Below, piece after piece: positions 38,654 through 46,915 of a DNA stretch of 64,000 nt. Both the position numbers and the translations under genes were made by a program. Every line of letters starts with the position of its first letter. The stretch's first letter is position 1. This DNA is from Mesorhizobium sp. B2-1-8 (GTDB lineage: Bacteria; Pseudomonadota; Alphaproteobacteria; Rhizobiales; Rhizobiaceae), in the NCBI RefSeq assembly GCF_006442545.2, contig NZ_CP083953.1, positions 124,001 to 188,000 of the forward strand, written 5' to 3'. The notes below the pieces were generated by a model. That model saw nothing but the letters and a program-made list of their open reading frames with translations. It ran no database searches and was not told the DNA's origin.

Positions 38654-39022
38654 TTACTTTCTAATGACCCAATCCAGCAAGACTGCGTCAACGCACTCGC
38701 ACCCGGTGAGCTCGAAGATGAGGCTCCTAGCCAGGTTGCGCCATTCACACTCGGGCACGTCAGTTTCCGAGACCAAATTTCGAAATACAGACCGGACAAT
38801 GTCTGCATGGAACGCGGACACTCGGTGCTTCTCAGCCTCCCTGGGCGCCTCGTCCGCCTTGCGCTGGCGTAACCGCTTTAGAAGGTCGCGTGATGCTGCG
38901 ATTGCACGGCGGGATTGGTCTAGATCGCGACGAATTGAGGCGATGTCACTTAAAGAGCGACGCTGCGAGACGAAGCTGGCGTCTATCATCGCACGCGCGA
39001 CGTCTGTACGGCTTTCGATCAT
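38654..39022 (-). CDS. hypothetical helical protein
   Basis: A 122-residue protein with a well-placed GGGAGG site. It is largely helical with many charged residues: SLSDIASIRRDLDQSRRAIA, LLKRLRQRKADEAPREAEKH, then ECEWRNLARSLIFELTG. No family recognised. The good ribosome site and charged helical periodicity support a real gene over the overlapping plus-strand frame. Confidence 0.6.
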   Translation of the reverse strand: MIESRTDVARAMIDASFVSQRRSLSDIASIRRDLDQSRRAIAASRDLLKRLRQRKADEAPREAEKHRVSAFHADIVRSVFRNLVSETDVPECEWRNLARSLIFELTGCECVDAVLLDWVIRK

Positions 39023-39332
39023 AGCTACCTCCCAATAGCTACAATTTTAACCAGTCGAATCTAATGCGGTGCTCAGAAGGATTCAAATGTCGGTTTGATA
39101 CCGAGAAAGGCAGCCTTTCGCCAAGCAGACCGCCGGCCGCGGACTGGGACGCGATATGCCGCGCCTCCGCACCGGCCAAACCGACCCTCCCAGGTCCGCC
39201 GCGAGGTCACAACATAGGACCGCGGCCACGCCGTCAATCGATGGAGCCGATCTCGCCAGCGTATGTGGCGTTTCAGGACGCCCGTTCTGGCACCCATCTT
39301 GCATGACCATTTCATCTTGGGAGAGGGATGGA
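39023..39332. other. intergenic region, no gene supported
   Basis: About 310 bp between the helical protein and the zinc-ribbon gene, divergent promoters expected; nothing else seen. Confidence 0.35.
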
Positions 39333-39521
39333 ATGAGTTTATTTAATCGCCTGCTCGACAAGGATCTGACCCTGCAATGTCCAAGCTGCAGAGCCAAGCT
39401 GGTTAGGAAGGGCTCCTGGGTCAAGTCCGTCGCGATATTCACATGCGAACGATGCGGTGAGAAGGTACGGCTCTCTTACAGCGAGAAGCTTGAGATTTTT
39501 AGGCGGGGCGCCTCCAACTGA
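39333..39521 (+). CDS. small zinc-ribbon protein
   Basis: A 62-residue protein with two CxxC knuckles, LQCPSCRAKL and FTCERCGEKV, 23 residues apart, the layout of a single zinc ribbon. GAGAGGGATGG lies just before the ATG at 39333. Such proteins may bind nucleic acid or bridge proteins. No closer family assignment. Confidence 0.6.
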   Translation: MSLFNRLLDKDLTLQCPSCRAKLVRKGSWVKSVAIFTCERCGEKVRLSYSEKLEIFRRGASN

Positions 39522-39579
39522 CTGGGCCGGACTTAAGCGGAACCTAGTACCTCCCGGCGTCTCATGCCGGATTGAGCAC

Positions 39580-39789
39580 ATGGGGCATCAACTTTTTTTA
39601 ACGCTAGCGAATAACGTTCCTGAGACGACCCACGCGGATGTCATCTCAGTTGACGAACTGACCCACAAGCTCATCGCCGGCGCCAAGGCCCTCGGCATCA
39701 AGCGGAGCGAAATCGATGAGGAGGTGGACAGCATCTACCGCACAATCCTCGACGCGATTGTGCACTTCGATCCTGGTCTGCCCGAGTGA
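39580..39789 (+). CDS. DUF768 family protein
   Basis: A 69-residue protein: ISVDELTHKLIAGAKALGI, then EIDEEVDSIYRTILDAIVHF and DPGLPE, the DUF768 pattern seen almost only in Mesorhizobium and relatives, where many copies exist. Function unknown. I start at ATG 39580. Its 3' end is 165 bp from the end of repC, convergent. Confidence 0.68.
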   Translation: MGHQLFLTLANNVPETTHADVISVDELTHKLIAGAKALGIKRSEIDEEVDSIYRTILDAIVHFDPGLPE

Positions 39790-39953
39790 CGTGTCAGCTT
39801 GACTCGTTCCCACTGCGTTCCCATTTTGGTCTTCCCCCGACGGAACTAAGCCGGCCCCATCGGCCGGCCTGCGCACACGCCACTGTCGATCGTTGTCGAC
39901 GTAATGAAGGCAATTGCGCATCGCCTGCACACCGTCTGTGGGATTGGCGATCG

Positions 39954-41159
39954 TCATCCTGCCATCCTCGCCGTTACGCCATTCGCCTTCAGTGCCGCCA
40001 TCAGCATCGGCCCGACCGAAAACGCCCCCGCCCTCGCCTTGTCAGTCAGCACGCGCAGATAGCCGCCGGCGGAATTGATGTGCTGAGCACGTTGCAGGAT
40101 ACAGGCAATCACGATCGCAGCGGTTTCCTGGCCCATCGCATGGCAGGCCTCCTCATATGCAGATGGCGAGACACCAAGGTAACCCCGCACCTGGGCGGCG
40201 GTGATCATGAGATCGCGCCAGTTGCTGATCCCGTCGACGGCATAGTCCACAATTTCCGGGCAGGCTTTCAGCACAAGCCCAAGCGGAAAGGCCTTCAGGG
40301 GCTCTGCGGTTCTCGTCCTTGGCTCGGCCGGCGCCCCGCTTTTCTCTAAAGCAGGTTCAAATTCAAAAATAGAGTCGGTATTTGAATCAGATTGCTGCCG
40401 CTCGTTTTGAGAGTCATTGCCGCTCGGAATCGCGGATTTCATATGATTGTCCAGCAGCTTAGTCACTTCCTCGTGTAATTCCGCGAGATCCGAGACAATC
40501 GGCTCGAGCTCGGCAATGCAGGCTCGGCGCGGAATTGCCCCCACAACGCCGCGGAAGCGCTTCCACAGGCCTCCCCAGTGGCCAGGGACGTCTTCGTCAA
40601 GAGCCGCCTCTATCAGCTTGTGGATGTCGCGGCGGTGCAAGGTGACCCGCTCCCGCATAAGCCTGAGCGCCCTGTTGTCGGCGCGAACACGCTCGGCGGC
40701 CGCCTCGAACTCGTAAGCACGGGCCAGCAGCGGTGCCAGGGAGAAGCCAAATGCTTCCTCGATCTCCCCTCCTCTGCCCTTGCGGGCGTAACGCTTGCCG
40801 TTCGGGCTATCCCGACGGATGATCAGCCCGCAGTCCACAAGAGCCGCCAGGTGGCGCCTGAGCGTGGCATCAGGCATTCCGTGCGCTCTGAGCGACAGCT
40901 GAGCGTTCGAGGGAAAGACGATGAGGTCGTTTTCCTCACTCAACTCACTGTCAGGATAGAACGATAACAACGCATTCAGGACGGCCAGAGCACGATCGCC
41001 GATGCCGACGATGCTCTTGCCTTCGCAGAGATTGCGGTAGATCTGCCACTTGTCGACGACCCTGCCCTTGGGGATTTCACGTGAATCGTTTTGCGCTGCC
41101 AGCATGGCAAGCGACATCGGCCGCCGCCCAAAGGGCGTCGTTGCAATACCCGTCTCCAT
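39954..41159 (-). CDS. repC: plasmid replication initiator RepC
   Basis: A 401-residue RepC, the initiator of repABC plasmids, which binds an origin inside its own coding sequence. Typical blocks: GRVVDKWQIYRNLCEGKSIVG-type N-terminal helix-turn-helix region, SIVGIGDRALAVLNALLSFY, FPSNAQLSLRAHGMPDATLR, CGLIIRRDSPNGKRYARKG and the C-terminal ISPSAYEEA-like LGVSPSAYEEACHAMGQE. A GAGGGTG site precedes ATG 41159. It is the last gene of repABC and its expression is expected to be held down by the antisense RNA encoded just upstream. Confidence 0.95.
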   Translation of the reverse strand: METGIATTPFGRRPMSLAMLAAQNDSREIPKGRVVDKWQIYRNLCEGKSIVGIGDRALAVLNALLSFYPDSELSEENDLIVFPSNAQLSLRAHGMPDATLRRHLAALVDCGLIIRRDSPNGKRYARKGRGGEIEEAFGFSLAPLLARAYEFEAAAERVRADNRALRLMRERVTLHRRDIHKLIEAALDEDVPGHWGGLWKRFRGVVGAIPRRACIAELEPIVSDLAELHEEVTKLLDNHMKSAIPSGNDSQNERQQSDSNTDSIFEFEPALEKSGAPAEPRTRTAEPLKAFPLGLVLKACPEIVDYAVDGISNWRDLMITAAQVRGYLGVSPSAYEEACHAMGQETAAIVIACILQRAQHINSAGGYLRVLTDKARAGAFSVGPMLMAALKANGVTARMAG

Positions 41160-41218
41160 TTTCTTTCACCCTCGATTAGGCAAAAGAAATCTGCTCGCCA
41201 AAACGACGCCAATGACTC

Positions 41219-41247
41219 TTGACAGTGATTCGTGGAGATGCGATTCT
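41219..41247 (+). promoter_or_regulatory. promoter for the repABC antisense RNA
   Basis: A perfect -35 hexamer TTGACA (41219-41224), 17-bp spacer, and GATTCT as -10 (41242-41247), directed opposite to repABC. Transcription would start near 41254, leading straight into the terminator at 41269. Confidence 0.55.
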
Positions 41248-41253
41248 CGGAGT

Positions 41254-41303
41254 GCTTAGTTCAGAGAGAGGCTTCCACGGCTTGCCGTTCGGGGGCCTTT
41301 TTC
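41254..41303 (+). ncRNA. repABC counter-transcribed RNA (incompatibility RNA)
   Basis: In repABC plasmids a short RNA made from the repB-repC spacer, antisense to the mRNA, blocks repC expression and sets copy number and incompatibility. Here the 154-bp spacer carries a consensus promoter and an intrinsic terminator on the plus strand, defining an RNA of about 50 nt, the usual size. Its target is the minus-strand leader of repC. The exact start is inferred from the promoter. Confidence 0.65.
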
Positions 41304-41307
41304 TTTT
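41269..41307 (+). terminator. intrinsic terminator of the antisense RNA
   Basis: A nested hairpin: outer AGGCTTCC with GGGGGCCT (two G-T pairs) and inner ACGGC-TT-GCCGT, followed by TTTTTCTTTT. Confidence 0.65.
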
Positions 41308-41313
41308 GCGGTT

Positions 41314-42345
41314 TCAGACTCCTTGTTTCGTGGTGGACTTCCGAAAGGCCTCAAACAGGTCGTCCAGTTGTCCGGCGATAAACGCTGCGAAACGCGATCC
41401 TTCGGCCTCTCCCACGGCAATCATGGTAGTTTTTCCGTTGTCTTTGAGGCTGACGCTGACCGTTTTATCTGGAGCAGCCCAGGATTTCATAGCAATCATG
41501 GGCTTTGATGGCTTCGTCGGAGCCGCAGGTCCTTTAATCGGATTGGTATCCGACGGCAGCGTCTCAAGCAGCATGATGAATCTGTCATCGGACGTTGCCT
41601 CGCGGAATTTGTTTTTGTGAGTAAGATCGAAGGCTTTCGCGAGTGAGCCGTCGACGGAATAGCGGTTTGAGAATTCCTGCCATCGTCCTCGACCAATCCC
41701 GGGGGCTTTACCAATCGATTGCAGTATCTCCTTGTCGACCGAGGAGGCGATTTTGATCATCTCGGAGACGTGCGATTTTCCGGTCGACAACGAAGCGCAG
41801 ATGGTATCCCGTTTGTATCCTGCTTCCTGTTGCGCAAGCGCAAAAGCGCATTTTTCGATGTATGAAAGATCCTCTCGAGCTGTGTTTTCTTCCCCTTGGA
41901 AAATGACTGCTTGTTCATCAGTCAGATCGCGGACGGCCGCTTTGAACCCGATCCCAAGCTGCTTAGCTGCCGCTAGCCTTCTGCGACCATAGACGATTTG
42001 AAACTCGCCATCCTTGCCTTGTACTGGTCGAACCAATCCGGGCACAATTTGACCGCGCTCCCGCATGGATTCTGTGATTTCAGCAATGGCGGAAATCTCG
42101 TAAGCGTCATCATACCGATCGGTGATAGATGACGGCCGTATTTTGTCGGGATCGAGTTCAATGATTTGTTCGCCTGACTTCAATAACTTGTCGGCGATAT
42201 CGCTACGCTCTTGCATTTGGCGAACACCAGCCGCTACCTTCATCAGGTGTGGGGATGACGTGCGACGGCTGAGGCCCTCCTCCGAATCCTCCCCAAGTTG
42301 CCCCAAAACAGCAGCAAACATGCCCTTAGAATCTTTGCGGCTCAC
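41314..42345 (-). CDS. repB: plasmid partition protein RepB (ParB family)
   Basis: A 343-residue ParB-type centromere-binding protein. The ParB N-domain spans about 55-150 with EITESMRERGQIVPGLVRPV, YGRRRLAAAKQLGI and the arginine motif ENTAREDLSYIEKC; a helix-turn-helix follows (YKRDTICASLSTGKSHVSEM). It is expected to bind the parS palindromes near 43.7 and 44.3 kb and to work with RepA in segregation. It starts at GTG 42345, overlapping the repA stop by four bases (GTGA), so translation is coupled. Confidence 0.95.
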   Translation of the reverse strand: MSRKDSKGMFAAVLGQLGEDSEEGLSRRTSSPHLMKVAAGVRQMQERSDIADKLLKSGEQIIELDPDKIRPSSITDRYDDAYEISAIAEITESMRERGQIVPGLVRPVQGKDGEFQIVYGRRRLAAAKQLGIGFKAAVRDLTDEQAVIFQGEENTAREDLSYIEKCAFALAQQEAGYKRDTICASLSTGKSHVSEMIKIASSVDKEILQSIGKAPGIGRGRWQEFSNRYSVDGSLAKAFDLTHKNKFREATSDDRFIMLLETLPSDTNPIKGPAAPTKPSKPMIAMKSWAAPDKTVSVSLKDNGKTTMIAVGEAEGSRFAAFIAGQLDDLFEAFRKSTTKQGV

Positions 42346-43523
42346 TGTTCACGCCTCCATGCCGTTGTGATGAGGCTTTCTATTTCCGCGTTCGCGGCAT
42401 TGATCGATTCGATTGCACGATCATAGGTTTTAGGTGCGGAGAACCTCGATCGTTGCACTTCGTAGAGGCTCTGCTTCCAAGTGAGAGCGTCGGCAACCGC
42501 AGTTGATTTGGAGACTGAATTCAGAAGTAGATCCTCGCCAAAAACTTGACGCATTAGGGCCTGCATGTTGGCTTGCGGGTGGTCGTTCGCCTCAAATTTG
42601 GTGATGAGGAACTTGGCGAAATCCCAACGCGCACCTGCACCAGCCTCATCCAGGATTTGCATATAAGACGCGGCCAGCTCCAAAAACTTGCCTGTGGAAT
42701 CGACATCGAGCATGTGAGCCGGAACTGGGATGAGGACCCCGGTGGCGGCCGTGAGCGAGGAAAGCGTCAGGAAATTGAGTGACGGCGCGCAGTCGAGAAG
42801 CACGATGTCGTAGCGATCAACGATCTGTTCTAGCGCCTGTGACACTCGAAGAAGGAAACTCGTTCCACCGCTCTTGCGCATCTCAAGGGTAACGGCGGTT
42901 TCGAATTCTGTCAGCTCAAGACCGGCGCAGATGACGTCGAATCCGATGACATGTGTCTGATGCACAATTTTTTCTGTTGGCACCGGATCATCAAACCGGA
43001 TCGCCGAGTAAAGCGTGTCACCTTCTCGGTAGTCAAATCCGGGTAATGCTCCTTGCAGACTGGTTAACGAGGCCTGAGGATCCATGTCGACTGCGAGAAC
43101 GCGATACCCACGAAGTGCCAGCCAGTGACCCAAGTGAATAGTGGTCGCTGTCTTGGACGATCCGCCTTTGAAGTTGGTGATCGCGATGATCTGGCAATCT
43201 TCGCCATCAACGCGACGAGGATTGATCCACTTCTTTCGCGCCTTTTCCGCCAGATGCATCCGAAGCTCAAGCACCTGCCCCACGGAATATAGGCGCTTTC
43301 CGGTGGTTGTTGTTTCTGGCTCGGGTCCCTGCCCTTTCAAGGAAACCTGTCTTATGTAAGCTTCGGTCACCCCCAGCAATGCCGCCACTTCGGTCGAAGT
43401 GAATTTGCGCATCGTACGAACCGCGTCAGGAGGATACTGAGCCAGCGAAAGATTGTTGAGTGCCTTCTCGAGTTTCGTCGAAAAGGTATTCATGAATTGA
43501 AGGCTACTTAGATGCCGCGTCAC
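42342..43523 (-). CDS. repA: plasmid partition protein RepA (ParA ATPase)
   Basis: A ParA-type ATPase that positions plasmid copies and represses its own operon. An N-terminal helix-turn-helix (FTSTEVAALLGVTEAYIRQV) precedes the deviant Walker A NFKGGSSKTATTIHL, then DMDPQASLTSL and the Walker B-type VLLDCAPSLNFLTLS. I prefer GTG 43523, which has AGGAG eight bases upstream and gives 393 residues; ATG 43493 (383 residues) is possible but has no good site. It heads repABC, with a GTTAAC pair and a parS site upstream. Confidence 0.94.
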   Translation of the reverse strand: MTRHLSSLQFMNTFSTKLEKALNNLSLAQYPPDAVRTMRKFTSTEVAALLGVTEAYIRQVSLKGQGPEPETTTTGKRLYSVGQVLELRMHLAEKARKKWINPRRVDGEDCQIIAITNFKGGSSKTATTIHLGHWLALRGYRVLAVDMDPQASLTSLQGALPGFDYREGDTLYSAIRFDDPVPTEKIVHQTHVIGFDVICAGLELTEFETAVTLEMRKSGGTSFLLRVSQALEQIVDRYDIVLLDCAPSLNFLTLSSLTAATGVLIPVPAHMLDVDSTGKFLELAASYMQILDEAGAGARWDFAKFLITKFEANDHPQANMQALMRQVFGEDLLLNSVSKSTAVADALTWKQSLYEVQRSRFSAPKTYDRAIESINAANAEIESLITTAWRREQ

Positions 43524-43566
43524 CCAGATTCTCCTCTTGCACCCAGCCACAATGATAGCGACTGTG

Positions 43567-43583
43567 GTTAACAAGCCGTTAAC
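43567..43583. promoter_or_regulatory. paired GTTAAC sites upstream of repA, candidate RepA operator
   Basis: GTTAAC-AAGCC-GTTAAC: two identical 6-bp palindromes whose centres are 11 bp (one helix turn) apart, 44 bp ahead of the repA start. The spacing suits a dimer or side-by-side repressor, and RepA is known to autoregulate repABC. Just beyond are two 9-bp near-repeats ending CGCCAAC. Confidence 0.4.
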
Positions 43584-43679
43584 GCCACGCCAACTACGCC
43601 AACTTTTCGAATTACGCGGTTTTTCCGTTACTGGGCTTATGCCCGATTCGGAGTATTCGGGCAAATGGACGCACGGGCA

Positions 43680-43695
43680 GTTCCCAGCTGGGAAC
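43680..43695. promoter_or_regulatory. parS centromere-like site 1
   Basis: GTTCCCAGCTGGGAAC, a perfect 16-bp palindrome that fits the repABC parS consensus GTTNNCNGCNGNNAAC at every fixed position. It lies about 155 bp upstream of repA. An identical copy is at 44293. Confidence 0.85.
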
Positions 43696-44044
43696 TTTTC
43701 GTGATCGCTGGCTTCCTGTACCTCAAAGTTGCACTCGACGTCGGTGTCTCTGTTGGCCTCTAGCTTCCCGCGTTCGGCGGCGAGCGACCTACAACAGCGC
43801 AGGCAGCTTTCGGCGCCCGGAGAGACCCCCACATTGGCGCGTCGGCGAAATTCCCCGTTGTGACGCCAGGCGCGGAGCTCGCGCAGTTATTCGCGTCGGC
43901 AACGATCGGTTATGTTATGGTGCCGGCCATGCCACGCTCTTCCGATGTCCCTTCGTGATCGCCCCGCCAGGCTGGCCAGTTAGGCGCCCCACAGCCCCCT
44001 TCCCGCCACGAGGCATTCTTTCCCGGGCCGAGAGGTTCCCGCGA

Positions 44045-44344
44045 ATGGCAATTCAATGGCTAGGATTTGTCGCCCCAGCCGTCACATGCGATTTGCCAGC
44101 AATCGACACCGTTTGGCACGTGGGCGCCCTGTCCACGCGCACCCTCCTCCGGTGCGTCGACGATGAGGCAAGCAAGAGGCTGCTGCAGTCGCCAGGCAAC
44201 TTCCCTCTGTGTCTAGTCCAAGTGTTGGCGAAGGATCCTGATGACGTATCGAGAACCAAACTTCTCGCACAACTCGTCCGCCCGTACTTTGAGTTCCCAG
44301 CTGGGAACAGTCTTCCAGTTGGAGGCTTGCACGGCGCCACCTAG
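44045..44344 (+). CDS. doubtful hypothetical protein overlapping parS site 2
   Basis: A 99-residue frame beginning MAIQWLGFVAPAV, with a plausible middle (KRLLQSPGNFPLCLVQVLAK, TKLLAQLVRPYFEF). No family and no strong ribosome site; the parS palindrome lies inside it. It may be a real small gene next to the partition site or chance. Confidence 0.3.
   Translation: MAIQWLGFVAPAVTCDLPAIDTVWHVGALSTRTLLRCVDDEASKRLLQSPGNFPLCLVQVLAKDPDDVSRTKLLAQLVRPYFEFPAGNSLPVGGLHGAT
44293..44308. promoter_or_regulatory. parS centromere-like site 2
   Basis: A second copy of GTTCCCAGCTGGGAAC, identical to the one at 43680 and 613 bp from it. Two copies of a perfect 16-bp palindrome near repA are best explained as RepB-binding sites. 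Confidence 0.85.
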
Positions 44345-44736
44345 ACACCATCAACTTTATGGTTGGGCATGTGGCCCTCGGGTGGGTTGGCGCTTCCACA
44401 GTCACCCGCGGCTGGGGACGAACCGGACCCTACAATCCTTAATTAGATTCTCATGTTCCGCGTCAAGTTGAAGGCAAGAAGGCTCACCTGCTTGGCAGGT
44501 TAGCGCAGCAATCGGATCGGCCGAAGCCGCACAGGGCTGGGGGGTGAGCTCAGAGACGACGGTTGATCAGACTCTCATCCGCGGGTTGGGCACCGGCCTT
44601 CCGTGTCTTCGTCTCGGGGCTGTCCTCGGTCTAGAAGGCGGACGTCAAGCGCATCGGCTCGGCCACATAACTTGCGACGGAGTTCCCCACCGTGGCCCCA
44701 CCCCCAGCACTGCGCAGCGGGTTGGGTCGAGACCGG
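44345..44736. other. region without supported gene
   Basis: About 390 bp between parS site 2 and the IS110 relic, with no convincing frame. Confidence 0.35.
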
Positions 44737-45095
44737 CTATGACGGCGCGACCTCCCGGCCGATCCCACAAGAAGGCGGCCATCTCGCGTGCGATCGCCGC
44801 CACGACCACCGGCGGCTTCTTGCCGGCGGCGCTGAGGCGGCAATAGCGGGCGCAAAGCCAGACCTGCCCCTTCCAGGCAAAGTTGCGGACAGCCTTGGGC
44901 AACCCTCGACCCGGGCCCTCAGGGCCTCGCTGATCCTGGCGGGGTAGCGGCAAGTCCATGCCGCGTCGACCAGGGCGCGGCGGGCGCGTCGATTGCCGGC
45001 GAGCGTACGGCTCGACCGGCGAACCGTGTCCCGGTTGACCGTTCCCCCGGGACAAGGCCGAGAAAGGCCTTCAACTGCGGCGGCGTATCGAAGCC
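44737..45095 (-). pseudogene. IS110-family transposase C-terminal relic
   Basis: Three frames give the end of an IS110-type transposase: FDTPPQLKAFLGLVPGERST, then AGNRRARRALVDAAWT and ARISEALRARVEG, then LCARYCRLSAAGKKPPVVVA and AIAREMAAFLW. At least two frameshifts separate these blocks. The N-terminal DEDD catalytic part is absent. It is fused directly to an integrase relic at about 45095. Confidence 0.75.
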
Positions 45096-45345
45096 TCGGT
45101 CGAACGCCCGACCGCGTTGCGTATTGTGCCAGGTCAGCGACGACAGGCAGCACTCGATGGTCGACGCCGACTTGTGTCGCTTGCCGATGCCGAGGCCTGG
45201 GCCGTGATGTAGAGGCCGACGTGGGTCTGGTGGCTGCGGATCAAATCGCTGACGCCGGCACCGGGCTCAAAAGATGCTTCTAGCTGGCGGTATAGGCGCG
45301 ACGGGTGTTTGCCGAACTCGCTGCTTCGACATAAGCGCGCGCACG
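45096..45345 (-). pseudogene. tyrosine recombinase N-terminal relic
   Basis: The frame reads DRARAYVEAASSANTRRAY, close to DRARDYVEAASSANTRRAY in the intact integrase at 47.4-48.8 kb. Traces of its next blocks follow in shifted frames (ITAQAS, then TWHNTQRGRAFDR against TWNYAQRGQPLDR) before the IS110 sequence takes over. No catalytic residues remain. Confidence 0.75.
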
Positions 45346-45465
45346 GTCAGCTTGATCCGCGTGCGTGCTAGGGCGGTGACGCTTGAATGGTTCGGTCCTA
45401 AGCTTGAAAGGTGCCGAGAACTGCCATATCTTTTGCACAAGAAATATGACTCTCAATATGGTAGG

Positions 45466-45864
45466 ATGAATTCTGTGGCCCATGCACTCAAGATCCCCGA
45501 GCAGAATGGACCTCTCATCTTGTCCTATATGGACCGGAATGGGAAGATTGCGATCGAGCAGGTCGCGGACGGTTTTGGCATGTCCAAGGGTCAGTTGGCC
45601 CAGACCGCCGGTCTTGCTCGCGAGACCCTTTATCGCTCAGAGCGCAGCGCTGCGGTTAAGACACAGGGGCGTCTGCGGGAAATGCTTGAGATCATCAGTC
45701 GTGTGACGGATTGGGCGGGCGGCAAGGAGCAGGCGATGGCTTGGTATCGAGCTCAGCCGCTTCCTGCATTTGGCGGACGCACTGCTGAAGCGCTGGTGAA
45801 GGAAGGCAAGGCCGCTGCGGTCCGTGATTATCTCGATCACATGGCCGTTGGTGGTTTCACTTGA
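45466..45864 (+). CDS. Xre/MbcA/ParS-type antitoxin (DUF2384)
   Basis: A 132-residue antitoxin. An Xre-like helix-turn-helix part (QVADGFGMSKGQLAQTAGLA) is followed by the C-terminal DUF2384/MbcA domain (MLEIISRVTDWAGGKEQAMA, WYRAQPLPAFGGRTAEALVK), which plugs the toxin active site. I start at ATG 45466; the upstream extension has no motif. Its stop overlaps the toxin start (TTGA), the usual coupling in Xre/RES modules. Confidence 0.85.
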   Translation: MNSVAHALKIPEQNGPLILSYMDRNGKIAIEQVADGFGMSKGQLAQTAGLARETLYRSERSAAVKTQGRLREMLEIISRVTDWAGGKEQAMAWYRAQPLPAFGGRTAEALVKEGKAAAVRDYLDHMAVGGFT

Positions 45865-46373
45865 GGTTCGTTGGAACCTGCTACCGCGCACACGATCCAA
45901 GTTGGGCATTCAAGCCGACTTCCGGCGAAGGGGCGGCGATCAGAGGTGCGCGATTTAATCCCAAGGGCGTGCCAGCGCTCTATTTGGCGCTGACCATCAT
46001 GACAGCGGTCAAGGAAGCCAACCAGGGGTTCGCGCACCGGATCGATCCTTGCGTGCTGTGTTCCTATGAGATCGACTGCGATGACATCACGGATCTGACG
46101 ACGGACGAGGCGAAGGGAGAATCTTCTATCGCGCTCGTGGACATGGCCTGCGCCTGGGCGACGGCGCTCAGCGACGGAGAGCGCCCGGCGTCTTGGTCCG
46201 TCTATGACCGGCTGCGATCCCAGGGTATTGCCGGCATTCTGGTGCCGAGCTTTGCACCAGGCGCCGAAACAGACGATCGCAACCTCGTGCTTTGGGACTG
46301 GGGTCCGTCATCGCCGCATAAGGTGACGGTGTTCGACCCGAGTGGACGATTGCCGAAAGACCAGTTGTCCTAG
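45861..46373 (+). CDS. RES-domain toxin
   Basis: A 170-residue RES toxin, a family that kills or arrests cells by breaking down NAD+. The conserved order Arg-Glu-Ser of the fold is represented by FVGTCYRAHDPSWAF, GARFNPKGVPALYLA and the later SWSVYDRLRSQGIAGILVPS. Length is typical. Translation begins at TTG 45861, four bases inside the antitoxin stop. Together with the upstream gene it forms a post-segregational stability module beside the plasmid replication genes. Confidence 0.85.
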   Translation: MRFVGTCYRAHDPSWAFKPTSGEGAAIRGARFNPKGVPALYLALTIMTAVKEANQGFAHRIDPCVLCSYEIDCDDITDLTTDEAKGESSIALVDMACAWATALSDGERPASWSVYDRLRSQGIAGILVPSFAPGAETDDRNLVLWDWGPSSPHKVTVFDPSGRLPKDQLS

Positions 46374-46464
46374 CGGTAGGGCTCGGTGGCGAACAGCTGT
46401 TGGACTTTCGGCGCGCATGCCAATTTGGTGCCGGCCTGACTGAGTAAGGGGGAGGAGCCTTCTT

Positions 46465-46580
46465 CTACAATCCGTTCGCCTTGATGAAATTGACGCGGAA
46501 CCGATCGCGCGGGCCCTGGTCTTCGCGCGTCATACGCCTTTCGTCAGGTCGCCACCGGCGCCGGCGGCGAGTGCCGTGCG
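46465..46580 (-). pseudogene. tyrosine recombinase C-terminal relic
   Basis: Minus-strand codons RTALAAGAGGDLTKG lead with an internal deletion to MTREDQGPRDRFRVNFIKAN and GL-stop, matching RTALAAGVRGDLPEG and MTRKYQRRRDRFRVNLTKAS of the intact integrase. The tyrosine and HxxR motifs are deleted. This cannot be the other half of the 45.1-kb relic without rearrangement, because the two lie in the wrong order for one minus-strand gene. Confidence 0.7.
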
Positions 46581-46641
46581 TATAGGCCGCTGCGCTCTTT
46601 GGTGATTTCGATTAGCTTGGGATTGAAATTTAACGTCTGAG

Positions 46642-46669
46642 GTAATACCTTCTGTAGATCCGGTATTAC
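46642..46669. promoter_or_regulatory. candidate VapB operator
   Basis: Inverted repeat GTAATACC-N12-GGTATTAC ending 12 bp before the vapB start, the place and form of an autoregulatory site for AbrB-type antitoxins. Confidence 0.55.
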
Positions 46670-46681
46670 AAAGGTGCAAAC

Positions 46682-46915
46682 ATGGCTACGACAGTCACAG
46701 CCAAGGGCCAGGTGACCATCCCGAAGCCCGTCCGCGATTTTCTCGGTATTATTCCCGGCAGCAAAGTTGATTTCCACCGTGCGGCCGATGGTAGTGTCGT
46801 GCTGGCGCGCTCTGACAAAAAGCAGCCCGCGAGTCGCTTCGCAAAATTGCGGGGTCATGCCGGCAAGGGGCTCGACACCAATGCGATCATGGCATTGACG
46901 CGTGGCGAAGCGTGA
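46682..46915 (+). CDS. vapB: AbrB-family antitoxin VapB
   Basis: A 77-residue antitoxin with the swapped-hairpin AbrB/SpoVT DNA-binding domain (TTVTAKGQVTIPKPVRDFLG, PGSKVDFHRAADGSVVLAR) and a C-terminal tail that would wrap the toxin. Its stop overlaps the vapC GTG by four bases (GTGA). An inverted repeat just upstream is the likely operator for repression by the VapBC complex. Confidence 0.88.
   Translation: MATTVTAKGQVTIPKPVRDFLGIIPGSKVDFHRAADGSVVLARSDKKQPASRFAKLRGHAGKGLDTNAIMALTRGEA

Noticed and set aside
45274..45465. N-terminal extension of the first Xre antitoxin
   Set aside because: This part overlaps an integrase relic on the other strand and is not antitoxin-like; ATG 45466 fits the family.
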